DNA from: JAFDZV01 sp966128725
GTDB taxonomy: Bacteria > Bacteroidota > Ignavibacteria > OLB7
DNA length: 20,251 bases
Reading direction: 5' to 3'
Assembly: GCA_966128725.1 (NCBI GenBank)
Contig: CBHYLN010000094.1
Coordinates: 1 to 20,251 of the forward strand
In this document: in pieces, positions 1 to 6,726 of the stretch
Layout of the letters: every line of letters starts with the position of its first letter
Position numbering within the stretch: position 1 is the first letter of the stretch
The notes under the pieces: generated by a model
What the model was told of the DNA's origin: nothing
The model's input: only the letters and a program-made list of their open reading frames with translations
The model's database searches: none
Made by a program: the position numbers and the translations under genes

Positions 1-510
1 CCACTGCCCCAAAACGTATCGCATGCCTAATTCGACGAATTGGACATGCAACATCCCGGGCGGCACTGCCACTGCCCCAAAACGCCTCGCGTGCCTAACT
101 CGACGCGTTGGACATGCAAGGACGCAAACGGCACCACAACCGCCGCACCCCGCTTCGCATGCCTAACTCGACGCGTTGGACATGCAGCATCACGGACGGC
201 ACGCCACTGCCCTAAAACGTATCGCATGCCTAACTCGACGAGTTGGACATACGACATCACGTACGGCGCTTTCGCTGCCCCAAAACGCCTCGCATGCGTA
301 ACTCGACGAGTTGGACATGCAAGGACGCAAACGGCACCATCACCGCCGCACCTCGCTTCGCATGCGTAACTCGACGCGTTGGACATGCAACATCACGGGC
401 GGCGCTTTCGCTGCCCTACAACGTATCGCATGTTTAACTCGGCGAGTTGGACATGCAACATCACGAACGGCACTTCCACTGCCCCAAAACGTATCGCATG
501 TATAACTCGC
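1..510. repeat. 68-bp tandem repeat array with three-unit higher-order period
   Basis: The word TTGGACAT recurs at 40, 108, 176, 243, 311, 379 and 447, so the unit is 68 bp, with one 67-bp copy. A degenerate half copy ends near 510, and the array is cut by the left edge. Each unit has a conserved part of about 32 bp (GCATGCNTAACTCGACGNGT followed by TGGACATGCA) and a linker of about 36 bp. Linkers come in two types. Type B (GGACGCAAACGGCACCA...) occurs at about 119 and 322; type A (CATCACGG.CGGC...) fills the rest. This gives a B-A-A order repeated every 203-204 bp. The conserved part contains an inverted repeat such as AACTCG-A-CGAGTT, which could form a hairpin in RNA or bind a dimeric protein. 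The unit length is not a multiple of three, so the open frames across it are unlikely to be coding. Confidence 0.93.
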
Positions 511-667
511 CCCACCCCGGGCGTCCGCGGCTTGGCACTCGCAACCACCAACTGCCAGCAACATCAGATTTTTCAAGGCCTGCAGCCCCACGGCCCTTGC
601 GATTCAACGTTTCGGACTCTAGCTTATCCAAGTGCCGGTATGTACGATCTCCGAAGGAGGCAACGAC

Positions 668-1381
668 ATGAGCGCAATTACACTGGAAATGTTCCTTGGG
701 GCACGCAAGGACTACGAACTGAGCCAGTATCATATCCTGAGCGGACTGCAGAAGGTGCGCCGGGAGTTTTCGCAGAACAGGATCTATCCACCACTTTCCG
801 ATCTGATCGAGCTGATTCGTACGCTGCGGACGATCACGCAGGGAAGTCAGGGAATCCGGTCGGAACTGCCACGCCGGGTTATCGGCTTCGACATGAAAAC
901 GCAGCGCGTGCTGTACGAGCCGATGGAGCTGGACGACGATACGCTGGCGGCCATCGAGGAGCTTATCAACTGGGCGCTGCCCCGTATCCAGACGGCCATC
1001 GAGGAAGGGCAGACAATTTTCAACTTCGTGGACGAACATCTGGAGTTGGCGGAGGTTGGGCTGCTGCCCTCCTATACCGAGGAGGGATATCTGCTGATCC
1101 CCGAGTTGAAGGGGCGGGCGCTGCATGTGGTGCGCTACGAGGTAAGCATCCTGAGCGGGCCGGACCAGAACTACCGCAACCTGAAGACATGGACGGTGCG
1201 CACGCTCCCGATGGACGACCTGGGCCTGACGCCCGCGCGGGTGAAGCACGATCTGATCGAGCAATTTCAGGAACTGCCGAACCCGGCCACGTACATTGTC
1301 TCCACCGAGCTGGACTTCCCGTTCGCCGAGACCATACTCCCGGTAGCCAAGCGCAAGTTCATCCGGCGGATGTACTCGTAG
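668..1381 (+). CDS. conserved-looking hypothetical protein, 237 aa
   Basis: I do not recognise this family. The start at 668 is chosen because AGGAGG lies at the right distance upstream (GAAGGAGGCAACGACATG); upstream in-frame starts lack this. The product begins MSAITLEMFLGARKDYEL and ends KRKFIRRMYS. It has no signal peptide or membrane segment, so it should be cytoplasmic. It is rich in charged residues. The N-terminal half looks helical (a QYHILSGLQKVRREF segment, then LSDLIELIRTLRTI), with an acidic helix around DDDTLAAIEELINWALPRIQ, and the second half looks mixed alpha/beta. It stands alone between the 68-bp repeat array and a strong hairpin terminator, so it is probably monocistronic. 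Codon use matches the rest of the window. Confidence is high that it is a gene and low for any function. Confidence 0.85.
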   Translation: MSAITLEMFLGARKDYELSQYHILSGLQKVRREFSQNRIYPPLSDLIELIRTLRTITQGSQGIRSELPRRVIGFDMKTQRVLYEPMELDDDTLAAIEELINWALPRIQTAIEEGQTIFNFVDEHLELAEVGLLPSYTEEGYLLIPELKGRALHVVRYEVSILSGPDQNYRNLKTWTVRTLPMDDLGLTPARVKHDLIEQFQELPNPATYIVSTELDFPFAETILPVAKRKFIRRMYS

Positions 1382-1466
1382 CACCGGGCCGCCAGTCCGG
1401 ACGGAAGCCGGGCCAAGGCCTTGGGGGATGATGGCGGGCTCGGCTTGGCCGACCGTGTGATAACAC

Positions 1467-1505
1467 GCGGCGCGTGCTCCCCTGCACGCGCCGCCGATGT
1501 TTTAC
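1467..1505 (+). terminator. probable intrinsic terminator after the 237-aa gene
   Basis: A perfect 11-bp stem GCGGCGCGTGC / GCACGCGCCGC (1467-1477 and 1484-1494) with loop TCCCCT is followed by CGATGTTTTACC. The T tract is short and offset by four bases, so termination may be partial. It lies about 85 bp after the stop codon of the upstream gene. Confidence 0.6.
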
Positions 1506-1819
1506 CACCATAATCACGCCGTACAACACACAGTCCGCATTTTTTTTCGCACCCGATGTCCAATTCGCGGGGTGTGATTCCTCTTTCCCTGTATACATCT
1601 CCACGGTGGATGGCATGCGGAATGCATCATCCATCGACGATACGGGTATTGCCCAAACGGATTGGTCCACAGAACCGGACGCATCACGCACGCGCCGGCA
1701 CACCCGAAAACGCAACAACACCGAAGCATTCAGGATTCTTCCGCACGCCACCCATTGCGGGCAATCAGCGATGGCGTGCACAGGAAGATCCATCACGCAC
1801 ACCATACGGAGGACAATCA
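1495..1819. other. intergenic region upstream of the first cysteine-rich gene
   Basis: No convincing gene. Open frames here are not preceded by ribosome binding sites and have unlikely compositions (Arg/Thr/His-rich). There is an AT-richer stretch near 1540 (CATTTTTTTTCGC) and a CCTGTATACATCTCC word at about 1588 that weakly resembles half of the palindromic repeat described elsewhere in the window. The promoter of the gene at 1820 should lie here, but I cannot place it. Confidence 0.5.
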
Positions 1820-2236
1820 ATGACTCAGCGAATTAATGCATCGCGACGCATGATGCTCGCGCTCGCCGCATGTATCCTGTCGCTTGCAGCCGGCGCCACG
1901 TCGCTGCAAGCGCAATGTTGCGATTACGTGGTGCAGGTGCACCCGGGCGTGCTCTGCCCCATCCGGGTTGACGCAGCGTTCTACGATAATGCCGGCGCCA
2001 TCGTCGACGGCAAGTTCTATCTGCCCGGCGCACCGGACTACGTCAACACGGTGCCCTGCCCCAACCGCCTGCAGAGCATCGCCATCACGGTGGGCAATAT
2101 TTCGGTGCTGGTGCCGTATGGCGCCGATCACATGCGCTTCGAGATTTCGCCGGGCTGCTGCGTGTTCATCTCGATCAACAACAACTGGCCGCCCGCGCCA
2201 TGCTACGTGATCGTGGTTGAGCCGGCACCCTGCTAG
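1820..2236 (+). CDS. small secreted eight-cysteine protein, paralog 1 (138 aa)
   Basis: The start at 1820 is supported by GGAGGACAATCA-ATG. The N-terminus (MTQRINASRRMMLALAACIL, then SLAAGATSLQA) is a classical signal peptide, with likely cleavage near LQA-QCC, so the mature protein of about 107 aa is exported. The mature part has the pattern CC-x11-CP-x32-CP-x31-CC-x13-C-x9-C and the last residue of the protein is cysteine. Two neighbouring genes share this framework with almost identical spacing, so this is a tandem family. The even number of cysteines and periplasmic or extracellular location suggest disulphide bonds; the sequence between them looks beta-rich (alternating V/I residues). 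No lipobox precedes the cysteines at a typical position, and no T9SS sorting domain is present. I do not recognise the family; a structural or adhesive envelope role is only a guess. Confidence 0.88.
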   Translation: MTQRINASRRMMLALAACILSLAAGATSLQAQCCDYVVQVHPGVLCPIRVDAAFYDNAGAIVDGKFYLPGAPDYVNTVPCPNRLQSIAITVGNISVLVPYGADHMRFEISPGCCVFISINNNWPPAPCYVIVVEPAPC

Positions 2237-2716
2237 CAGGCATTTGAAATTGTTCACGCCCCGCGGACCGTTCGCATCAGCCTGCGCCCAGCGGCCCAAC
2301 CGACGCGATTGCGCCTGCGCTCCACCGAGCGTTGCGGCAACCAACGTAACGGCCAGCCCCGGCGATGTGGCTGTTCAACAGTCCGCCAGACGATTGCTGC
2401 TGCCATCGCGTACCACCGGATGCCGCGCCGTTTCCCCCTCGTCGGCGTGGTGTCCGGTTGGCTGCGCGACATCATCCCAATTCATCCCGATGCCGGTACA
2501 CACATCGGTTCAGCAAAACCGCCGATGCGCCCATCGGGAATCACCCAATTCGCCATACCTGCACATTCGTTTCCTCGGCTACAGCATTCGCACCTGTGCC
2601 TCCCATCGACGCACCGGGCCTTCGTAGTAGCCAAGGACTCAGAATCCATCCATCAACGCGCCGGCCATGCGCCGTGCGCACAACACACGTCACGTATTAT
2701 CACTAGGAGGTGTCCG
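2237..2716. other. 480-bp intergenic region between cysteine-rich paralogs 1 and 2
   Basis: No gene supported. Frames open through this region run into the gene at 2717 without a usable start. The last 40 bases before the next gene are rich in CACA words (GCGCACAACACACGTCACG), as are the leaders of the other two paralogs. The long spacer suggests that each paralog has its own promoter. Confidence 0.5.
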
Positions 2717-3136
2717 ATGACACTGTCACCCATGCATCGCTTTCACACGTTCGCCGTTGTTGCCCTTACGCTGCTTGCGATGGCGGCGTTCTCCCCCACA
2801 TCGGCAACGGCGCAGCAATGCTGCAGCTACACGGTCACGGTTTCACCGCAGCTTACCTGCCCGATTCGGGTGGAGACCGTGCTGATCAGTGGTTTCAGCC
2901 TGTTCGCGGATTGGACATGGTACACCCCGGGCACAAGCAACACAAAGGTATTTGTGCCATGCCCGGGTGTACCAACTTCGTTCTGCTTCACCACCGCCAC
3001 CGGCAGCCAAACGGTTCCCAGCCCGGGCGGCGCCACGTTCCGCGTACCCGGCGGATGCTGTGTTGCGGTTACTATCCAACCTGATGCCGCTGGTTGCATG
3101 CAGGTGAATATCGGGCCGGCGCCTGGGCCGTGCTGA
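2717..3136 (+). CDS. small secreted eight-cysteine protein, paralog 2 (139 aa)
   Basis: The start at 2717 follows a strong ribosome binding site (TAGGAGGTGTCCG-ATG). The signal peptide runs MTLSPMHRFHTFAVVALTLL then AMAAFSPTSATA, with cleavage expected before QQCC. The mature protein has CC-x11-CP-x32-CP-x30-CC-x11-C-x11-C and ends in cysteine, as in its two neighbours. Beyond the cysteines it shares CPIRV, a PG turn about twenty residues later, a PCP motif and GCCV with paralog 1. It has one extra cysteine (in TSFCFTT) absent from the others, which could be unpaired or allow an intermolecular bond. The C-terminus is Pro/Gly-rich (IGPAPGPC). The protein is unrecognised. Isolation by about 400-480 bp on each side suggests independent transcription. 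Confidence 0.88.
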   Translation: MTLSPMHRFHTFAVVALTLLAMAAFSPTSATAQQCCSYTVTVSPQLTCPIRVETVLISGFSLFADWTWYTPGTSNTKVFVPCPGVPTSFCFTTATGSQTVPSPGGATFRVPGGCCVAVTIQPDAAGCMQVNIGPAPGPC

Positions 3137-3528
3137 TACGCCGGATCCGAAACGTCGGATGAACAACGGACCCTCCGCACGACGTTCGGGCGCTCGGCGA
3201 ACCGGAAACGCCACTTCGGACGAACATCCGAAGTGGCGTTGGCCATCAATCCTCGCCAGGCACCATCACGCCAGTTCACGCGGCTCGTACGGCCTGATAT
3301 GCACCGACCACAGTCGCCGCACACAGGGCGTCCGGGCGTGACGCCGGCGGCACATCGTGTCCAATCTTACCCCATTCACGCCTCTTTTACCGTGGTGACC
3401 ACACCCGGGGCGCGCCACATGGCGCCACGAACAAGGGCTGGCGGCTTGATCCACACGCCATTCACCGCACTTGCTGCGGCCATTCACATACACATACCCA
3501 CACACTCTCTCTCGTTGGAGAAAACCAG
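3137..3528. other. 392-bp intergenic region between cysteine-rich paralogs 2 and 3
   Basis: Contains the hairpin at 3207-3240 but no supported gene. The 45 bases before the gene at 3529 are strongly CA/CT-rich (CATTCACATACACATACCCA then CACACTCTCTCTCG), forming an unstructured leader just ahead of the ribosome binding site TTGGAG. Confidence 0.5.
3207..3240. terminator. perfect 14-bp hairpin after paralog 2
   Basis: Arms AACGCCACTTCGGA (3207-3220) and TCCGAAGTGGCGTT (3227-3240) are exactly complementary around the loop CGAACA. It starts about 70 bp after the stop codon. No T tract follows (GGCCATCAATCC), so it may be a factor-assisted terminator or an mRNA 3' end stabiliser. Placement between two co-directional genes supports a transcript-end role. 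Confidence 0.5.
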
Positions 3529-3924
3529 ATGAACACAAAATCACGTGTACTGACCTCGGTATTCATCGCGCTGCTCGCGCTTGCAGCGCTTGGCTCAACA
3601 GCGCGCGCTGAGGACGTCTGCTGCGACGTCAACATCATCGTCTCGCCGCTGGTGGGATGCCCGGTGACGATCAACAACATCATCTTCCAGAACAGCACGG
3701 CGTTTCCGGGTATCTCGTTGCTGCCCGGCGCAACAACAACGGTAACACGGCCTTGCCCGGATTCCCCGGTCTCCGCGTCGATCGCCTCCGTAAAGGGCAG
3801 CGCTACCATCCTGCTCGGCCAGCTCAATGTGGTTGTGCAGGTCACCAAAACCTGCTGCGTAAAGGTGTCGCTGATACCCGGCGAGCCGGGGCAGTGCTAC
3901 ATCCTGCGCATCAACCCGTGCTGA
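3529..3924 (+). CDS. small secreted eight-cysteine protein, paralog 3 (131 aa)
   Basis: The start at 3529 follows TTGGAGAAAACCAG-ATG. The signal peptide MNTKSRVLTSVFIALLALAA then LGSTARA predicts cleavage before EDVCC. The mature domain keeps the family pattern CC-x11-CP-x30-CP-x31-CC-x12-C-x7-C and ends with cysteine (RINPC). It shares with paralog 1 the LLPGA / YLPGA turn, and with both others the VSP/VHP motif between the CC pair and the CP. It is the shortest member, with two residues fewer between the CP and PCP motifs. Sequence identity to the siblings is low outside the cysteines and prolines, which points to old duplication with a conserved disulphide scaffold. Function is unknown; the mature part is predicted beta-rich and exported. 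Confidence 0.88.
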   Translation: MNTKSRVLTSVFIALLALAALGSTARAEDVCCDVNIIVSPLVGCPVTINNIIFQNSTAFPGISLLPGATTTVTRPCPDSPVSASIASVKGSATILLGQLNVVVQVTKTCCVKVSLIPGEPGQCYILRINPC

Positions 3925-3983
3925 CGCCGGGCCACCGCGCCCGCCGGTGCGCCTGCGGTACAGCACACAGGCATCAAACGCAC

Positions 3984-4016
3984 AACGCCGCCCGGAGGAT
4001 GTTCCGGAGCGGCGTT
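3984..4016 (+). terminator. probable terminator hairpin after paralog 3
   Basis: AACGCCGC-CCGGA (3984-3996) pairs with TCCGG-A-GCGGCGTT (4003-4016), leaving one bulged A and the loop GGATGT. It is followed by GTTGGTTGGTTTCGG, a G/T-rich tail. It lies about 60 bp after the stop and before the convergent nuoD gene. Confidence 0.55.
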
Positions 4017-4056
4017 GTTGGTTGGTTTCGGTGCGTGCCGGATCGTGGCAGCGCGG

Positions 4057-4101
4057 CGCAGGTTGTATACCGGGATATACAGGTTTGGGATGCCGGCGCG
4101 C
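4057..4101 (-). repeat. dispersed palindromic intergenic repeat, copy 1
   Basis: Read on the minus strand, this is GCGCGCCGGCATCCCAAA followed by CCTGTATATCCCGGTATACA. It matches 19045-19089 (plus strand) over about 38 positions with one single-base indel and a few substitutions. The core is a near palindrome around CCCGG with TGTATA/TATACA arms. It sits between convergent genes, as expected for a REP-like or MITE-like element or a transcript-end structure. Confidence 0.7.
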
Positions 4102-4153
4102 ATGACGCAGCGTGACGTATTTCGCCATCACGCATAATCCAGACCGCAGAACC

Positions 4154-4212
4154 CCGCGCCAACGGCGCGGCGCAGCTGAACCTGAAGCGCAGCGCAGGCT
4201 GAAGACCTGCGC
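4154..4212 (-). terminator. hairpins immediately downstream of nuoD
   Basis: GCGCAGG (4192-4198) pairs with CCTGCGC (4206-4212), directly abutting the nuoD stop codon. A second stem, CCGCGCC/GGCGCGG (4154-4160 and 4164-4170), follows on the minus strand. Neither has a T tract on the minus strand, so intrinsic termination is not proven. They are the only structured elements at the end of the nuo unit. Confidence 0.35.
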
Positions 4213-5493
4213 CTACTTGTCGGCCTCGCCCATCACGGGATCGATGGAGCCGATGATGGCCACCACGTCGGAGATCATCGAGCCCTCGCACATCGGCACC
4301 AGCGATTGCAGGTTGCAGAATGACGGCGAGCGGATCTTCAGGCGCCACGGGTGGCCGCTGCCGTCGGACCGGATGTAGAACCCAAGCTCGCCCTTCGGAG
4401 CCTCGATGGCGTGGTACACCTCGCCGGATTCCGGCATCGTGCCGAAGTTGATCAGCATGAAGTCCTGAATCAACTCCTCCATCTTTGTGTAGATCTCCTG
4501 CTTGCCGGGCAACACGTTGTGTGCGTTGTCGGCAATCACCGGGCCGCTCGGGATCTTGGCCAGGAGCTGATGCACGATCTTCACCGACTCCTTCATCTCG
4601 GCGCCACGCGTAAGGTATCGCGCAAGGCAGTCGCCGTCGGTATAGGTGATGACATCGAAATCCAGCTCATCGTACAACAGGTACGGCTCGTCGCGGCGCA
4701 GATCGTGCGGCACACCGGAACCGCGCAGGCAGGCGCCGGTAAGGCCCAGATCGATCGCCTGCTCGCGCGTGATCACGCCAACGCCCTCGGCACGCTGGAT
4801 GAAGATGCGGTTGCGGTTGACAAGCGACTCGAAGTCGTGCAGGTGGCGCGGGAACTCGTCGATGAACTGCTTGATCATCGGGATCACGTCGGGGGTGAAA
4901 TCGTTGGCCAGGCCGCCCACGCGAGCGTAGCTCGTGGTAAAACGCGCGCCGCAGATCTTCTCGAAGATATCGTACAGCTTCTCGCGCTCGCGGAACGTCC
5001 ACAGCAGCATCGTGATGGCGCCAACGTCCATCGCCATGGCGCCCATCGCCATCAGGTGCGAGGAGATGCGGGCCAGCTCGGAGATCATCGTGCGCACCCA
5101 CACCGCGCGCGGCGGCACCTCGATGCCGGCCGCCTTCTCCACGGTCATCACGAACGCCACATTGTTCGACATCGGCGACATGTAGTCCAACCGGTCGGTA
5201 TGCGGGATAAACTCGTGATACGACATGTTCTCGGCCAGCTTCTCGTAGCCTCGGTGCAGGTAGCCAAGCTCCGGCACACACTTGTCCACCGTTTCACCGT
5301 CCAGCCGCAGCAGCACGCGCAGCACGCCGTGCGTGGCCGGATGTTGCGGCCCCATGTTCAACACCATCGAGTTTTCCAGCGGATCTTCTCCGTCGATGGT
5401 GATCGTCGTGTCCTTGTCGACGATCTTGCTCAGGATCTTCCGCTGGCGTACGTCGTACACCCGCTCCAGCGTTGCCGTTGTATTGATGTTCAT
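4213..5493 (-). CDS. nuoD: NADH-quinone oxidoreductase subunit D
   Basis: This is the 49-kDa-type subunit of respiratory complex I, in the peripheral arm at the quinone-binding site. The 426-aa length is typical for an unfused NuoD. Visible family signatures are GPQHPATHG at about residues 48-56, GYLHRGYEKLAE at about 77-88, and the C-terminal RSPSFCNLQSLVPMCEG followed by IIGSIDPVMGEADK. HPATHG carries the histidine lining the quinone cavity in known structures. The start at 5493 (MNINTTATLERVYD) is chosen because the longer frame adds a non-conserved stretch (MRGAIGARNPASGQPF...) and NuoD proteins normally begin close to this point; the ribosome binding site there is weak. It is the last gene of a nuoC, yegP-like, nuoD unit; nuoE/F do not follow, so complex I genes must be split in this genome. 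The plus-strand frame open through it is a codon-bias shadow. Confidence 0.96.
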   Translation of the reverse strand: MNINTTATLERVYDVRQRKILSKIVDKDTTITIDGEDPLENSMVLNMGPQHPATHGVLRVLLRLDGETVDKCVPELGYLHRGYEKLAENMSYHEFIPHTDRLDYMSPMSNNVAFVMTVEKAAGIEVPPRAVWVRTMISELARISSHLMAMGAMAMDVGAITMLLWTFREREKLYDIFEKICGARFTTSYARVGGLANDFTPDVIPMIKQFIDEFPRHLHDFESLVNRNRIFIQRAEGVGVITREQAIDLGLTGACLRGSGVPHDLRRDEPYLLYDELDFDVITYTDGDCLARYLTRGAEMKESVKIVHQLLAKIPSGPVIADNAHNVLPGKQEIYTKMEELIQDFMLINFGTMPESGEVYHAIEAPKGELGFYIRSDGSGHPWRLKIRSPSFCNLQSLVPMCEGSMISDVVAIIGSIDPVMGEADK

Positions 5494-5586
5494 CGCTACT
5501 GGTTCTCTTCGAGAGGAGAATGGTTGTCCCGATGCCGGATTGCGCGCACCGATGGCGCCACGCAACGCCGGATTATCCCTGTGGGG

Positions 5587-5928
5587 TTATCCCTGTATTG
5601 TCAGATCCTTGAAGCCGGCCTCCGGCGCATTGCGCTTCACCGACTCGATGCCGTTCTCCATCGCGCCCGGCGAGGAGTACATTTCGCTGCGGCCGATCAC
5701 CTGGCCGTTGGCCGCCTTCAGCACGAAGTACGGCTGATCGTTGCTGCCCACCAGGCGCTCGTAGCGCGCATCGTCGGCGGCGTTGGCCCGTACGGACTCG
5801 ATGCCGTTCTCGGCGCCGTCGCGACCGGAATACATCTGGCTGGAAAGGATGATCTCACCGTTGCCCGCCTTCAGGTTGAAATGAAAGCGATCGTCGGTGC
5901 TCTTCTTCAGTTCAAAATTGCTGGCCAT
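5587..5928 (-). CDS. YegP/DUF1508-family protein, tandem two-domain (113 aa)
   Basis: Two DUF1508 repeats lie in tandem. The first (about residues 3-51) has FELKKS...FHFNLKAGNGEIILSS, then NGIESVRANA. The second (about 57-105) has PYFVLKAANGQVIGRSEMYS, then NGIESVKRNA. Length and architecture match E. coli YegP (about 110 aa). The biochemical role of the family is not established; it is small, soluble and often stress-associated. The start at 5928 has a good ribosome binding site (CGGAGGGATC-ATG). It lies between nuoC (174 bp upstream) and nuoD (93 bp downstream) on the same strand. That is not a canonical complex I operon position and suggests a secondary insertion. Family call is confident; any complex I link is only positional. 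Confidence 0.92.
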   Translation of the reverse strand: MASNFELKKSTDDRFHFNLKAGNGEIILSSQMYSGRDGAENGIESVRANAADDARYERLVGSNDQPYFVLKAANGQVIGRSEMYSSPGAMENGIESVKRNAPEAGFKDLTIQG

Positions 5929-6102
5929 GATCCCTCCGTGATAAACAGGATGGTATACCGTTTCATGCCGTGGCAACCGTTATTGGCGCCCAACAGGGCA
6001 CCACACATGTGGGCAGCCACGGCCGCGCCGCAAATCGGGAGAGGACGATTTCGCGGGCGCATCGAGCGCCGGGTTATTCGCGCCGGCGCCACATCTGGGC
6101 TG

Positions 6103-6639
6103 TCAGGGCAGGCGCTCCGGCAGCGGCATCGAGCCGGGCACGCCCATCAACGGGAAATCCTTCCGCAGCGGGTACAGCGGCTCGCCGGACGTGGGGTCCA
6201 CGAAATCCTCCGGCATGTACATGCGGCGAAGGTCCGGGTGCCCATCGAAGATCACGCCGTGCATGTCGTACGCCTCGCGCTCGTACCAGTTGGCACTGCC
6301 GTACAGACCGGCAAGCGAGTCGATATGCGGGTGCTTTTCCTCGGTGAAGGCGGTTACGCGCACGCGGTAGTTGTTATCCAGCGACCACAGGTTGTAGATA
6401 ACCTCGAAGCGCTCCTTGCGACGATTCAGGTCCACCACATGCACATCCTTCAGCATGTCGAACCGGAGCAGCGGGTGCTCCTTCAACAGCCCCACAAGCT
6501 CCAGCAGGCGCTCGCGCGCAACCGTAACGGTAAGCTCGTCGCGATGGCCGGCAATGGTGAACGCATCCGCGCCGAAATGCTCCGTGATCACCGGAACAAC
6601 CGCGCTCTGTACACGATCGAAACGTTCGGCTGATGTCAT
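6103..6639 (-). CDS. nuoC: NADH-quinone oxidoreductase subunit C
   Basis: This is the 30-kDa-type subunit of complex I, partner of NuoD in the peripheral arm. The 178-aa protein carries the family signature near residues 118-142 (WYEREAYDMHGVIFDGHPDL then RRMYMPEDF), equivalent to the classic WxERExxDxxGxxFxGHPDLRR. The upstream half contains the usual FEVIYNLWSLDNNYRVRV sheet. The start at 6639 (MTSAERFDRVQ) is preferred over 6666 because the earlier stretch (MEFPYVCYT) is atypical; no strong ribosome binding site is visible for either. It is a stand-alone NuoC, not the NuoCD fusion of enterobacteria. No nuoA or nuoB precedes it: a rhomboid-like gene ends 87 bp upstream. Confidence 0.95.
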   Translation of the reverse strand: MTSAERFDRVQSAVVPVITEHFGADAFTIAGHRDELTVTVARERLLELVGLLKEHPLLRFDMLKDVHVVDLNRRKERFEVIYNLWSLDNNYRVRVTAFTEEKHPHIDSLAGLYGSANWYEREAYDMHGVIFDGHPDLRRMYMPEDFVDPTSGEPLYPLRKDFPLMGVPGSMPLPERLP

Positions 6640-6726
6640 AGTGTAGCAAACGTACGGAAACTCCACGGCCGCTGGCTCGTGGGGGATTGAAAAAACGTGT
6701 TAGCCCGGCACGTCCGGCGGCAACCG

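Noticed and set aside
40..505. Repeat-protein ORFs inside the 68-bp array on both strands
   Set aside because: The unit is 68 bp, so any frame shifts with each copy. There is no ribosome binding site, and frames are open on several strands at once because of base composition.
1..510. CRISPR array (regular repeats with 36-bp spacers)
   Set aside because: The spacers are not unique: they fall into two recurring classes with a higher-order period, there are no cas genes nearby, and the repeat part varies between copies. A tandem satellite explains it better.
2309..2716. N-terminal extension of cysteine-rich paralog 2
   Set aside because: The extension lacks any ribosome binding site and would bury the signal peptide. 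TAGGAGG directly before 2717 marks the start.
4351..6633. 760-codon open frame on the plus strand
   Set aside because: It lies antisense to nuoD, the yegP-like gene and nuoC, is His/Arg/Val-rich with no motif, and spans their intergenic gaps. It is a shadow of GC-rich codon use.
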